From Nocardia sp. NRRL S-836 (GTDB taxonomy: Bacteria; Actinomycetota; Actinomycetes; Mycobacteriales; Pseudonocardiaceae), in contig NZ_LGDY01000099.1 of assembly GCF_001279525.1 (NCBI RefSeq), positions 37,020 to 101,019 of the forward strand: DNA of 64,000 nucleotides. Direction: 5' to 3'. Position numbers and translations under genes: made by a program. Shown in pieces: positions 20,803 through 30,858 of the stretch (within the stretch, counting starts at the first letter, position 1; each line of letters starts with the position of its first letter). Under the pieces are notes generated by a model, which saw nothing but the letters and a program-made list of their open reading frames with translations, made no database searches and was not told where the DNA came from.

Positions 20803-23800
20803 ATGCGCCAAAGACAGGCGCGTGGCTTTCGCATGCGCGCGTTCTCTTTTGTATTGGCTCTGTCGGCTGGAATCGTGACGCCTGTCGCGAACGCCGCACC
20901 GGCGCCGGCCGAACTGCCGGATGAGGCGTCGGCGCAAGCGGCAGCGCGGAAGTTCGACAAGCCGGTGAAGGTTTCCGGGCTCACGACGGAGGCGTCGGAG
21001 ACCGTGGCGAACCCGAACGGCACGATGACGCTCACCCAGACACTTTTGCCGGAACGGGCGAAACGCGACGGAAAATGGGTTCCGGTCGAGGAGAAACTGC
21101 GCAAGCACGCGGACGGCGTGATTCGTCCGGAGGCGACGGTGGTCGATCTCCGGTTCGCGGGGAAGGGCAGGGGAACGCCGCTCGCGGTGATCGCCAAGGA
21201 CGGTGTCGAGGCGGGCCTCAGCTGGGGGGAGGCGTTGCCGGAACCGGTGATCGACGGCGCCACGACCACCTATCAGGAGGTGTGGCCGGGCGTCGACCTG
21301 AAGGTGGTGGCGTCCGCTATCGGGTTCAGCCAGGTACTGGTCGTGAAAACCGCGGAGGCCGCGAAGTCGGAGAAACTGCGCAAGATCACCTACGGCTCGT
21401 ACGTCAAGGGCGGCAAGCTGAGCCACGTCGACGGTTCACTGCAGGTCGAGGACGACAAGGGGCAGGTCCGGTTCACCGGCGACGCCTCGCAGATGTGGGA
21501 TGCCACCGGCCGCCCGGCCAAGATGGGGGTCGAGGTCACCGACAGCACCGTTTCCGTGCTGCCCGACCAGGCGTTTCTGGCCTCACCGCAGACGAAGTTC
21601 CCCGTGTCGATCGACCCGAGCTACCGGTGGGCCGGGTACAAGAACCACCACGCGGTCGCCCAGGAGCTGTTCCCGGATGCCCGCAACTACGACCGCACCG
21701 ATGGCGTGCTGGGAGATCTCAAGGCGGGCTGGCACAGCTCTACCGGCTATTCGCTCTCCTACATCGAAATGAACGTCGCGCCGATGCTCGGCAAGTGGAT
21801 GAGTTCGGCGAAACTCGCGATGAACGTCATCCACTCCTCGCATTGCAGTGAGGCCGAAGCAACCGGACTGTGGAACACCGGGCCGATCGGACCGGAAACC
21901 AGGTACGAGGCAGGACCGCAGTGGTACAACCGGCAGTCCTCGATCAACACGAAGAACAACAGCGATTTCTGCCCCGGTGACGGGCAAGCCGAGTTCGACG
22001 TCCTCGGTGTCATCAGACATCAGGTCCAGAACGGGTTCGGGTACATGACCGTCGGGCTCGCGACCGATAGCGGGAACAGGAACGACAAGGCGTGGCGCCG
22101 GTTCGCCCTCAACCCGGTGCTTCGGGTTGAGTACAACTCGTACCCGCACATGGCGGCCGACCTCAGCCTTGAGCGCGGCAAGCTGCCGTGCCACGAGGGC
22201 GGCCCGGCGACCAGGGTGTACGTGCCGACGAGGACGCCGCGCATGCGCGGCAAGCTGTACGACCCCGACGGCGGCTCGTTGTACTCGGTGTTCGAGCTGT
22301 ACAAGGGCGTGCGGGAGAACGGCGCCCTCATCGGGCGCTACCAGAACCAGGACACCCCGTCCGGGTCCTACTCCGAGGCCGAGGTGCAGCCGGGCACGAT
22401 CACGGCGGACGGTCTCTACCTCTGGGGTCTGAACACCGGCGACGCCGGCCTCGAGTCGGGGTTCCAGGCCAACCTGTGCGAGTTCGTCGTGGACACGGTC
22501 AAACCGGTTGCGCCGAAGCTGAGCTCGCGCGAATACCCCCTGTCACAGCCCGGCGGCGGTGTGGGCGTGACAGGCACGTTCGAGCTCGACTCGCTGCGAT
22601 CGGCGAACGACGACGTCGTGCAGTTCCTCTACTCGTTCACCGAGGACGGCGGTGAGCCCAGCAAACCCGTTGTCCCCAACTCCGATGGCAAAGCGACGAT
22701 CCGGTGGACGCCGGGCACAGCGGGTACGCAGACGCTGTTCGTGAAGTCGGTGGACCGCGCCGGCAACCTGTCCGACCTCCAGCGGTACGACTTCATCGTC
22801 CTGCCCGGCGGCCCTCCCGCCGCGCACTGGACGTTGGACGGCACGCTGACCGACGTCAACGGCGGCAACACGCTCACCCCCGTCGGCAACCCGGATCTGG
22901 CCGCTGCCGGTTACGCGGGCACGGGTGTCCGGCTGAACGTGACGCAGGACCACCTCAGCGCCGCCGCCGTCGTGGACACGTCGAAGAACTTCACGATGTC
23001 GGCCTGGGCGAAGGTGGACAGCGGTGACATCGGCCGCACGGTCCTCTCCACCGGGGATGCCACCACGCTCAGTGCCGCCCTGTACTACGAGCAGACCGTC
23101 AAGCGGTGGTCATTCGGCATGACCGCGGCGAACAACAGGGCCGACCTCAAGGTGGTGCGCTCGCGCAACGAGGCGCAGGCCGGCGTCTGGACCCACCTGA
23201 CCGGCACCTACGAATCCACTGCGAAGACCCTGGCCCTGCACGTGGACGGCGTGAAACAGGGTGAGGTCACCGGGCTGGAGGGTTGGCAGGCCGCCCAGCT
23301 GCTGGTCGGTCGCCACCGGTGGAACGGCCAGGACGCCAACGGGTTCATCGGCTCGATCGACGAGGTCAAGCTCTACGGGCGCACGCTGAACGACGCCGAG
23401 ATCAAGGTGCTGGCCAAGCAGGCCGGGATCCGCGCCCACTACAAGATGGGTGAAGGCGCCGGTACCTCGACCAAGGACGAGGTGACCGGCAGGACCGCCG
23501 CGCTGGGCGGGAAGACCGCGTGGGAGCGGGACGGCGACTTCACGTCGTTGCGGCTCAACGGACCTGCCGCCGACGGTCAGCCGCAGGACGCGGAGGCGTT
23601 CGTCTCCCTGCCGGCGCCGGGCATCCGCACGGACCGCTCCTTCACGATGTCAGCGTGGGCGAAGCTGGACCTGGAAGCGCACGAGGACAAGGCCAGGGTG
23701 GTCGCGAGCCTGGTGCACAACGGAACCTCACTGCTCGACCTGAGGTACGGCGGCGCCTCGAAGAAGTGGGAGTTCGTGATGGGCGGCACCACCGTGCAGA

Positions 23801-24072
23801 CCACCAACCGTGCGGAGCTGCAGGAGTGGGTGCACCTGACGGTCGTCCACGACACGACCAACTCCGAGATGCTGCTCTACCTCAACGGTGTCTACATCAC
23901 CAGAGCCCCGTTCACCGGCGGGAACGCGCAGACCGCGGCCACTTTGGAGCTCGGCAGGCGTACGGCTGCCACAGCCGCGGGTGCTTTCTGGAAGGGCGGT
24001 CTCGACGAGGTGCGCGTGTACGCGGGCGCGCTCTCCGACGAGCAGATCCTGACGCTCGCCGTTCGCAGCTGA
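20803..24072 (+). CDS. Secreted protein with two LamG/concanavalin-like domains
   Basis: This protein of about 1089 residues has an N-terminal signal peptide (RAFSFVLALSAGIVTPVANA). A beta-rich N-terminal half with repeated FPVSIDPSY-type motifs resembles the non-catalytic region that precedes RHS and wall-associated proteins in actinobacteria. Two LamG-like jelly-roll domains follow at about residues 671-875 and 876-1086, each with a characteristic FTMSAWAK core and an IDEVKLYGR or LDEVRVYAG end. ATG 20803 was chosen because GGGGGG lies nine bases upstream; ATG 20794 is in frame. It directly precedes the RHS gene (31-bp gap, same strand) and may be a partner or adhesion factor for it. Confidence 0.8.
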   Translation: MRQRQARGFRMRAFSFVLALSAGIVTPVANAAPAPAELPDEASAQAAARKFDKPVKVSGLTTEASETVANPNGTMTLTQTLLPERAKRDGKWVPVEEKLRKHADGVIRPEATVVDLRFAGKGRGTPLAVIAKDGVEAGLSWGEALPEPVIDGATTTYQEVWPGVDLKVVASAIGFSQVLVVKTAEAAKSEKLRKITYGSYVKGGKLSHVDGSLQVEDDKGQVRFTGDASQMWDATGRPAKMGVEVTDSTVSVLPDQAFLASPQTKFPVSIDPSYRWAGYKNHHAVAQELFPDARNYDRTDGVLGDLKAGWHSSTGYSLSYIEMNVAPMLGKWMSSAKLAMNVIHSSHCSEAEATGLWNTGPIGPETRYEAGPQWYNRQSSINTKNNSDFCPGDGQAEFDVLGVIRHQVQNGFGYMTVGLATDSGNRNDKAWRRFALNPVLRVEYNSYPHMAADLSLERGKLPCHEGGPATRVYVPTRTPRMRGKLYDPDGGSLYSVFELYKGVRENGALIGRYQNQDTPSGSYSEAEVQPGTITADGLYLWGLNTGDAGLESGFQANLCEFVVDTVKPVAPKLSSREYPLSQPGGGVGVTGTFELDSLRSANDDVVQFLYSFTEDGGEPSKPVVPNSDGKATIRWTPGTAGTQTLFVKSVDRAGNLSDLQRYDFIVLPGGPPAAHWTLDGTLTDVNGGNTLTPVGNPDLAAAGYAGTGVRLNVTQDHLSAAAVVDTSKNFTMSAWAKVDSGDIGRTVLSTGDATTLSAALYYEQTVKRWSFGMTAANNRADLKVVRSRNEAQAGVWTHLTGTYESTAKTLALHVDGVKQGEVTGLEGWQAAQLLVGRHRWNGQDANGFIGSIDEVKLYGRTLNDAEIKVLAKQAGIRAHYKMGEGAGTSTKDEVTGRTAALGGKTAWERDGDFTSLRLNGPAADGQPQDAEAFVSLPAPGIRTDRSFTMSAWAKLDLEAHEDKARVVASLVHNGTSLLDLRYGGASKKWEFVMGGTTVQTTNRAELQEWVHLTVVHDTTNSEMLLYLNGVYITRAPFTGGNAQTAATLELGRRTAATAAGAFWKGGLDEVRVYAGALSDEQILTLAVRS

Positions 24073-24103
24073 TCCAGCAGTCACCACCTAACAGAGGAAA
24101 CCA

Positions 24104-27100
24104 ATGCGTGCCCACAGCAGGTGGTCGCGCGCTCTAGCCCTGTCGCTGGGCTGGGTCATGATCGCCGGCGTCGTCTCCGCGACGTCGGCGGTTGCCCAGC
24201 CCACGGGTAGAGACGTGCGCAAACCCGATACCCAGACCGAGAAGAACGTCACGGGCGAGCCCGCGAAGCTGCGGTCGACCGGTCAGATCACGACGAGCAA
24301 CCAGCCGCCGGCGAAGGTCACCTGGCCGGAGGCGGCAACGTCCGAGGTCGCTGCTTCCACCGACCTCCGCCAGGCGGTCGGCTCGCCGGTCAGGGTCGGC
24401 AAGGCGGACGCGACCCCGGTGCGGGTCGAGACGTTCGGCCAGGACACGTCCGCGAAGGTCGGCGTGGCCGGCGTTGTGCTGAAGGTGTCCGATAAGGCCG
24501 GCAAGTCGCCCGGCAAGACGTCGATCGAGCTGGACTACTCGGGCTTCGACCACGCGTACGGCGGTGACTACGGTTCGCGCCTGCGCTTGGTGCGACTGCC
24601 GGAATGCGCCCTGACCACACCGGACAGGGCCGAGTGCCGGACGCGCACGCCGGTGTCGACGCGCAACGACGCGAAGTCGAAGAAGCTGACGGCCACCGAC
24701 GTCGTCTCCGCATCCGGCGCGATGGTCCTGGCGGCGGAGGCCGCGGCCAGTGGTGCCGGCGGTTCGTTCCAGGCGACCACGTTGTCCCCCGCCGGAAGCT
24801 GGTCGGCGGGTGGTTCGAGCGGTGACTTCAACTACAGCTACCCGATCAAGCTGCCGGGTTCGGTCGGCGGAAACGCGCCGCAGGTCGCGCTCGGGTACTC
24901 GTCGGGCGGTGTCGACGGGCGCACGAGTGCGACCAACAACCAGGCGTCGTCGGTCGGTGACGGCTGGGACCTGAGCGCCGGCGGGTTCATCGAGCGCCGC
25001 TACAAGAGCTGCGGCGACGACCTCAACCCGGCGATCGGGCAGCAGAGGACGGCGGACCTGTGCTGGGCCACCGACAACGCCACCATCCAGCTCGCCGGCA
25101 TCTCGTCGGAGCTGGTGCGGATCCCGAACACGGAACTGTGGCGGCCCAAGAACGACGACGGTTCGAAGATCGAGCGGCTCAACCGCGTCCCGGTCGCCGG
25201 TGGTGACGACAACGGCGAGTACTGGAAGGTCACGACGCCGGACGGCACCCAGTACTTCCTCGGGTCGCGTGAGGCCGAGTCGACGTGGACCGTGCCGGTG
25301 TTCGGCAACCACGCCGATGAGCCCTGCTGGGTGCGGGACAAACCGTTCAAAGACCTGTCGTGCCGCCAGGCGTGGCGGTGGAACGTCGACTACGTGGTGG
25401 ACCCGAGGGGCAACGTCACGCGGTTCTACTACCAGGTCGAGAAGAACCGGTACGGCCGCAACCTGGACGCGGCGGACAGCGTGGACTACGACCGCGCAGG
25501 GCGACTGCAACGGATCGACCACGGCCTGCACGACTCGGACGAGAACGGCTCGGCTCCCGGGCGGATCGAGTTCCAGTACTCGGAGCGTTGTGTCCCCTCG
25601 GACACGTTCGACTGTCAACCGGGCAAGATGAACAAGGACAACGCGAAGCAGTGGCCGGACGTGCCCTTCGACCAGATCTGTGCGCCGGGCGCGCGGTGCG
25701 AGAACCAGTACTCGCCGACCTTCTTCTCGCAGCTGCGACTGACGAAGATCGTCACCAAGGTGCGCAAGGAGAACGTCGCCGCCGAGTGGCGTGACGTCGA
25801 CCAGTGGGAGCTGGACCAGAACTACCCGCCCTCGAACGACGGTCTCGACCCGGCGCTGTGGCTCAACAGCATCAAGCACACCGGCCTGGTGGGTGAGGCG
25901 AAGTCGCTGCCGGCGACGAAGTTCGAGCGCATCACCCTGGCCAACCGGGTCGACGCCGACCAGTACCCGCCGTTGCTGCGCGGCCGGATCAAGCGCGTTC
26001 AGCACGAAGCGGGCGGCATCACGGAGGTCGAGTACACCGGCGCGGACTGCGTGCCGGGGCAGCGCATGCCCAGTGAGGAGACCGCGCGCCTCAACACGCT
26101 GAGGTGCTTCCCGTCCTACTGGACGCCCGAAGGCGCTGTGAAGCCGCAGCTGCACTGGTTCCACAAGTACGTGGTGCGTGCCGTGGTCGCGGACGACCGG
26201 GTGCGTGAGCTCAGCGAGCAGACCAAGGTCTACTACGAGTACGAGAGCATCGGCGACGCCCCGCTGTGGCACTACGACGAGAACGACTTCGCCGACGCGA
26301 AGTACCGCACGTGGTCGCAGTGGCGTGGCTACAACAAGGTCCGCACCATCTCTGGTGACGTCAACGAGCCAGACCGGCCGGTCACCGAGAAGATCTACCT
26401 GCGTGGCATGGGCACCTGGGTCGAGTACGACGGTGAGCGGATCGAGGACATCGAGCGGCTCAAGGGCTTCGAGTGGAAGACGATCGTCAAGAACGGCGAC
26501 GTGGTGCACTCGAAGACCACCAGCACACCGTGGACGTCACCGGTGGCCACCGCCGTGAACGGTGACGACAAGGCACTGCTGCTGAACACCGCGAGCGTGA
26601 CCACCAAGATCGCTCTCGACGGTGAGCGCTGGCGGACCAAGCGGGCGAGCACGACGTTCGACAACGTCCACGGCCGCGCCTTGAAGGTCCAGGACGAGGG
26701 CGACATCGACGTCACCGGCGACGAACGGTGCACGGTCACCACCTACGCGTCCAACGAGGCCGCGTGGATGTGGAACTACGCCAGCCGGATCCTCGTCTAC
26801 GCCGCGAAGTGCGACGTCGCGGCGACCGCGGACAACACCGTCAGCGACACGATCTCGGCGTACGACGGCAAGCCGTTCGGTGAGGCGCCGACCAAGGGAC
26901 TCGTGACCACCGCGTCGCGCTGGAACGGCGAGCGCACGAGCACGCCTGAGTACCAGGTGGTCACCACCACCGAGTACGACGTCTACGGCAGGGTCAAGAA
27001 GACCGCCGACGCCGCGCTCGGCGAGACGACCACCTCGCACGAGCCCGCGTTCGGCTTCCCGGTGCGCAAGGTGACCACCACCAACGCCATGGGTCACACC

Positions 27101-30100
27101 TCGACCGTCGAGTACGACCCGGCGCTCGGGTTGCCGACCGCGCAGGTCGGCGCGAACGGCGAGCGGATCGACGCCAAGTACGACGCGCTCGGCCGGTTGA
27201 CCCACACCTGGCTGCCGCACCGGGAGCGGGACCTGTCCGCGAACGCGGTGTACGAGTACGTCGACGACGAGTCGACCGCGACCGTCGTCGAGGTGTCGAA
27301 GAGCCTGCGTGACACCGACGAGGGTTACAACGTCTCGTACAAGATCTTCGACGGCCTGCTGCGACCCCGCCAGACCCAGACACCGGACGGTGAGCAGAAG
27401 ACCGGAGAGCTCGGCCGGGTCATCACGGACACGTTCTACGACTCACGCGGCCTGGTGACCAAGACCAACAACGCGTTCTTCAACAACAAGGCCCCGGACG
27501 GCAAGTTGCTCGTCGTGCTGGACGCCCAGGTGCCCAACCAGGAGCTCACCAGGTACGACAAGCTGTCCCGCCCGGTGAGCGTCGCCTTCCACCGCTTCGG
27601 CACACCTCAGTGGAAGACGACCACGGCCTACGCGGGTGACCGCGTGCACGTGACGCCGCCGCCCGGACAGACGCCGACGACCGTCGTCACCGACGCCCAC
27701 GGCCGTGAGATCGAACGGATCCAGCACGACGGTGAGCGCGCCGACAGCACGAAGTCGACGTACAACTTCAAGGGCCAGCTGGAGCGGGTCACCGACGCCG
27801 CGGGCAACAGGTGGTCCTACAAGTACGACCTGCTCGGCCGTAAGTGGCAGGAGACCGACCCGGACCGGGGCACGACGACGGTCGAGTACAACAACCTCGA
27901 CCAGGTGGTGAAGACGGCCGACAACGAGAACAGGTCGGTGACGTTCCGGTACGACCAGCTCGGCCGCAAGACCGAGATGCTCTCCGGCACCACCACGCTC
28001 GCGAAGTGGGCCTACGACACCAAGAAGAAGGGCCTGCTCGACTCCGCCACCAGGTACTCCGGTGGCCAGGCCTACGTGCAGCGGATCACCCGGTACGACG
28101 CGTTCAGCCGCGTCCGCGAGTCCGAGGTCGAGATCCCCGCGACCGAAGGAGCGCTGGGCCGGATCTACCGGTTCGAGCGCAACTACACGCCGGTCAGCGG
28201 CGTCCCGCTCTCCGTGCAGTCGCCGGCCGCCGGTGGCCTGGCCGCGGAACGGGTGACCACGACCTACGACAACATGGGCGCACCGATCAAGACCGGTGGC
28301 TTGACCACCTACGTCGGTGGCCACGTCTACTCGAAGTTCGGCGAGACGCTGCGGCTGACCCTCGGCAATGACCAGAGCTCCGACCAGTTGTGGCTGACCA
28401 ACTACTTCGAGGAGGGCAGCCGGCGGCTCGAACAGTCCATCGTGGACCGTTCGCGTGACACCGACTACCGGGTCAGCAACCGCAAGTACTCCTACGACAC
28501 CGGCGGCAACATCACCAGGATCGCCGACGAGCCGAGCGACGCCACGGCACAGGACACGCAGTGCTTCCGCTACGACAACCTGCGCAGGCTGACGAAGGCG
28601 TTCACGCCCGCAGGAGGTGACTGCGCCACCGCCGCTGTCGGCGGTGTGGCGCCGTACCAGCACGAGTACGAGTACGACAAGATCGGCAACCGCACGCTGG
28701 AACGCACGACCACCTCAACCGGCGTGGTCAACCGCAAGTACAACTACGACCCCGAGAACCAGCCGCACGTGGTCCGCTCGATCGACGAGACGGGCCCGTC
28801 CGGCACCGCCCGCGACGAGTTCGGTTACGACAAGACGGGCAACACCAGCACCCGCAAGGTGGCCGGCAACACCCAGACGATCCACTACGACGTCGAGGGC
28901 CGCACGTCCAAGGTGGTGGAGGCATCCGGCAAGGAGTCGTCGTACCTGTACGACGCCGACGGCGGCCGCCTGATCAAGCGCGAAGCCGGCCGCACGACGT
29001 TGTACCTGCCCGAAGGCATGGAGCTGGTCAAGGACGACGCGACCAACACCGTCTCGGGCAAGCGCTACTACACCCACGGCGGCGCCGTGGTGGCGGTGCG
29101 GCACTCAACTGGCCGGCTTTCCTACGAGATCAGCGACCACCAGGGCACGCCGACCGTCTCCGTGAAGGCGTCGGACCTGACGTACCAGCGCCAGTACTTC
29201 GACCCGTTCGGCAAGGCCCGCGGCCCCAACGGCGGCTCGTGGCCCGACGACAAGGGCTTCGTCGGCGGCACCCGCGACACCACCGGCCTGACCCACCTCG
29301 GTGCCCGCGAGTACGACCCGGCGACCGGCCGCTTCCTGTCCGACGACCCGATCATGAACACGGCCAACCCGCAGCAGGTCAACGGCTACTCGTACAGCAA
29401 CAACAACCCGGTGAACTTCAGCGACCCGTCAGGTATGTACCTGGAGGGTGGCTCCGACGGCAATGGCCACAACTGGGGCATCGACAAAGAACGCAACATC
29501 ATCATCGGCAACCCGCCGGAGGACAGGGAGCACGGTCTCGCACGGGCGTATCCGATTGCCTACAAGAAGCACCAGAGAGCACGCGCCGCGCACAACGCGG
29601 CACAGCAGGCTCGTTATGACGCCGCGGGTGGCAAGGACAAGTACGAGGAGTACCTGCGCGAGACCAACAACTCGCAGTCGTGGTGGTCCGTCGTGGTCGC
29701 GGAGCTGCCTGACCTGTTGATGGACCTGACGGGGATCAACGACGTCAAGGACTGCTTTACGTCGTTCGACTTGCTGGCGTGCGTGAGTCTGGTGCCGGCG
29801 GCGAAAGCTTTGAAGCTCCTGCAAGCGGGGGAGCGGATCGTCCGGGCGATCATGAAGGCGAACCGGATCGTGGACAAGATCCGGGACGCGTGGGCGCGGC
29901 TGCGGAAGGTCGAGGAGAAGGCGGAGGAGGTCGCGGAGGCGGCGGCCGAGGCCTTGGCCGTGCCGAACTGCCCGACCAGCAACAGCTTTGTGCCAGGCAC
30001 GCGGGTGTTGATGGCTGATGGGTCGTCAAAGCCGATCGAGGAGATAGAGCTTGGGGATCGGGTTCTCGCCACGGATCCGAAGACTGGGACGAGCCGCGGG

Positions 30101-30757
30101 CAGGACGTTGTTCGAACCATCGTCGGTGACGGTTCGAAGAACCTCGTCGAGATCACGGTCGACGGGCAGGACGAGAAGATCGTCGCCACCGACGGGCACC
30201 CGTTCTGGTTGCCGGAGCTCAAGAAATGGGTGCGAGCCGACAAGATCGTCGCTGGTGCGTTGCTGCAGACCTCCGCAGGTGCACAGGTGCAGGTCGTCCA
30301 GGTGTGGAAGTGGACCGCTCAGCGGCGGGTTCATAACCTGACGGTCAGCGGTGAGCACACCTATTACGTGATTGCTGGGCCTGTATCGGTCTTGACGCAT
30401 AACTGCGGAAAAGCCGTGAGTGAGAACGACGCCGGAGCATACAGTGATCTAAGTCCCGGTAAGGTGGGTGATGGCCTGGAGGCGCACCACATGCCCCAAG
30501 CCGCAATGCTCTTCACCAGTAGGGCCGACGGGGGAGCAATCGTCATCAAGGCTGAAGATCACGCTCTTACGAGAACGTACAAGGGTCGCGGGCGTGCGAC
30601 CAAGGCTGCGGAGATGGGCCTGTCATTTCGCACCGTTCTTGCGCGTGACATTCGAGACTTGCGCCTGATCGGTGAGAAGCAGTACGGCGATCCGAGCTAC
30701 TTCAACAAGGGGATTAGAGGGCTTTTGGATTACTATCGACAGACAGGGAAGATCTAG
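24104..30757 (+). CDS. RHS polymorphic toxin with SpvB-like region, RHS core, Hint domain and nuclease-like tip
   Basis: This 2217-residue secreted toxin has a signal peptide (LALSLGWVMIAGVVSATSAVA), an SpvB-like N-terminal region (YSYPIKLPGSVGGNAPQVAL), and many YDxxGR-type RHS repeats. The core-associated end is AREYDPATGRFLSDDPI to DPSG near residue 1773. A linker then leads to a Hint (intein-like) domain from about residue 1960 (SFVPGTRVLMADGSSKPIEE) to VLTHN-Cys2101, where autoproteolysis would free the last 117 residues. This tip carries GLEAHHMPQAA with adjacent His2128-His2129, recalling the AHH group of HNH/ENDO VII nucleases; that reading is tentative. The tip is less GC-rich than the core. 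The probable immunity gene follows at 30859. Confidence 0.88.
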   Translation: MRAHSRWSRALALSLGWVMIAGVVSATSAVAQPTGRDVRKPDTQTEKNVTGEPAKLRSTGQITTSNQPPAKVTWPEAATSEVAASTDLRQAVGSPVRVGKADATPVRVETFGQDTSAKVGVAGVVLKVSDKAGKSPGKTSIELDYSGFDHAYGGDYGSRLRLVRLPECALTTPDRAECRTRTPVSTRNDAKSKKLTATDVVSASGAMVLAAEAAASGAGGSFQATTLSPAGSWSAGGSSGDFNYSYPIKLPGSVGGNAPQVALGYSSGGVDGRTSATNNQASSVGDGWDLSAGGFIERRYKSCGDDLNPAIGQQRTADLCWATDNATIQLAGISSELVRIPNTELWRPKNDDGSKIERLNRVPVAGGDDNGEYWKVTTPDGTQYFLGSREAESTWTVPVFGNHADEPCWVRDKPFKDLSCRQAWRWNVDYVVDPRGNVTRFYYQVEKNRYGRNLDAADSVDYDRAGRLQRIDHGLHDSDENGSAPGRIEFQYSERCVPSDTFDCQPGKMNKDNAKQWPDVPFDQICAPGARCENQYSPTFFSQLRLTKIVTKVRKENVAAEWRDVDQWELDQNYPPSNDGLDPALWLNSIKHTGLVGEAKSLPATKFERITLANRVDADQYPPLLRGRIKRVQHEAGGITEVEYTGADCVPGQRMPSEETARLNTLRCFPSYWTPEGAVKPQLHWFHKYVVRAVVADDRVRELSEQTKVYYEYESIGDAPLWHYDENDFADAKYRTWSQWRGYNKVRTISGDVNEPDRPVTEKIYLRGMGTWVEYDGERIEDIERLKGFEWKTIVKNGDVVHSKTTSTPWTSPVATAVNGDDKALLLNTASVTTKIALDGERWRTKRASTTFDNVHGRALKVQDEGDIDVTGDERCTVTTYASNEAAWMWNYASRILVYAAKCDVAATADNTVSDTISAYDGKPFGEAPTKGLVTTASRWNGERTSTPEYQVVTTTEYDVYGRVKKTADAALGETTTSHEPAFGFPVRKVTTTNAMGHTSTVEYDPALGLPTAQVGANGERIDAKYDALGRLTHTWLPHRERDLSANAVYEYVDDESTATVVEVSKSLRDTDEGYNVSYKIFDGLLRPRQTQTPDGEQKTGELGRVITDTFYDSRGLVTKTNNAFFNNKAPDGKLLVVLDAQVPNQELTRYDKLSRPVSVAFHRFGTPQWKTTTAYAGDRVHVTPPPGQTPTTVVTDAHGREIERIQHDGERADSTKSTYNFKGQLERVTDAAGNRWSYKYDLLGRKWQETDPDRGTTTVEYNNLDQVVKTADNENRSVTFRYDQLGRKTEMLSGTTTLAKWAYDTKKKGLLDSATRYSGGQAYVQRITRYDAFSRVRESEVEIPATEGALGRIYRFERNYTPVSGVPLSVQSPAAGGLAAERVTTTYDNMGAPIKTGGLTTYVGGHVYSKFGETLRLTLGNDQSSDQLWLTNYFEEGSRRLEQSIVDRSRDTDYRVSNRKYSYDTGGNITRIADEPSDATAQDTQCFRYDNLRRLTKAFTPAGGDCATAAVGGVAPYQHEYEYDKIGNRTLERTTTSTGVVNRKYNYDPENQPHVVRSIDETGPSGTARDEFGYDKTGNTSTRKVAGNTQTIHYDVEGRTSKVVEASGKESSYLYDADGGRLIKREAGRTTLYLPEGMELVKDDATNTVSGKRYYTHGGAVVAVRHSTGRLSYEISDHQGTPTVSVKASDLTYQRQYFDPFGKARGPNGGSWPDDKGFVGGTRDTTGLTHLGAREYDPATGRFLSDDPIMNTANPQQVNGYSYSNNNPVNFSDPSGMYLEGGSDGNGHNWGIDKERNIIIGNPPEDREHGLARAYPIAYKKHQRARAAHNAAQQARYDAAGGKDKYEEYLRETNNSQSWWSVVVAELPDLLMDLTGINDVKDCFTSFDLLACVSLVPAAKALKLLQAGERIVRAIMKANRIVDKIRDAWARLRKVEEKAEEVAEAAAEALAVPNCPTSNSFVPGTRVLMADGSSKPIEEIELGDRVLATDPKTGTSRGQDVVRTIVGDGSKNLVEITVDGQDEKIVATDGHPFWLPELKKWVRADKIVAGALLQTSAGAQVQVVQVWKWTAQRRVHNLTVSGEHTYYVIAGPVSVLTHNCGKAVSENDAGAYSDLSPGKVGDGLEAHHMPQAAMLFTSRADGGAIVIKAEDHALTRTYKGRGRATKAAEMGLSFRTVLARDIRDLRLIGEKQYGDPSYFNKGIRGLLDYYRQTGKI

Positions 30758-30766
30758 CTGATGAGG

Positions 30767-30819
30767 CGTGGCGGTGGCGTGAACTGGCTGATCGATTACC
30801 AGTTCGCGCCACCGCCACG
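30767..30819 (+). terminator. 21-bp hairpin between RHS toxin and immunity gene
   Basis: The arms 30767-30787 and 30799-30819 pair over 21 positions (GTGGCGGTGGCGTGAACTGG with CCAGTTCGCGCCACCGCCAC) with a single U-G wobble and an 11-nt loop. It begins ten bases after the RHS stop. No clear T-run follows, so it could be a terminator, an attenuator separating toxin from immunity expression, or a recombination-associated structure. Confidence 0.7.
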
Positions 30820-30858
30820 TTGTGCTGCTCGGTGCTGTAGCGGGAGGGCTGATACGCT

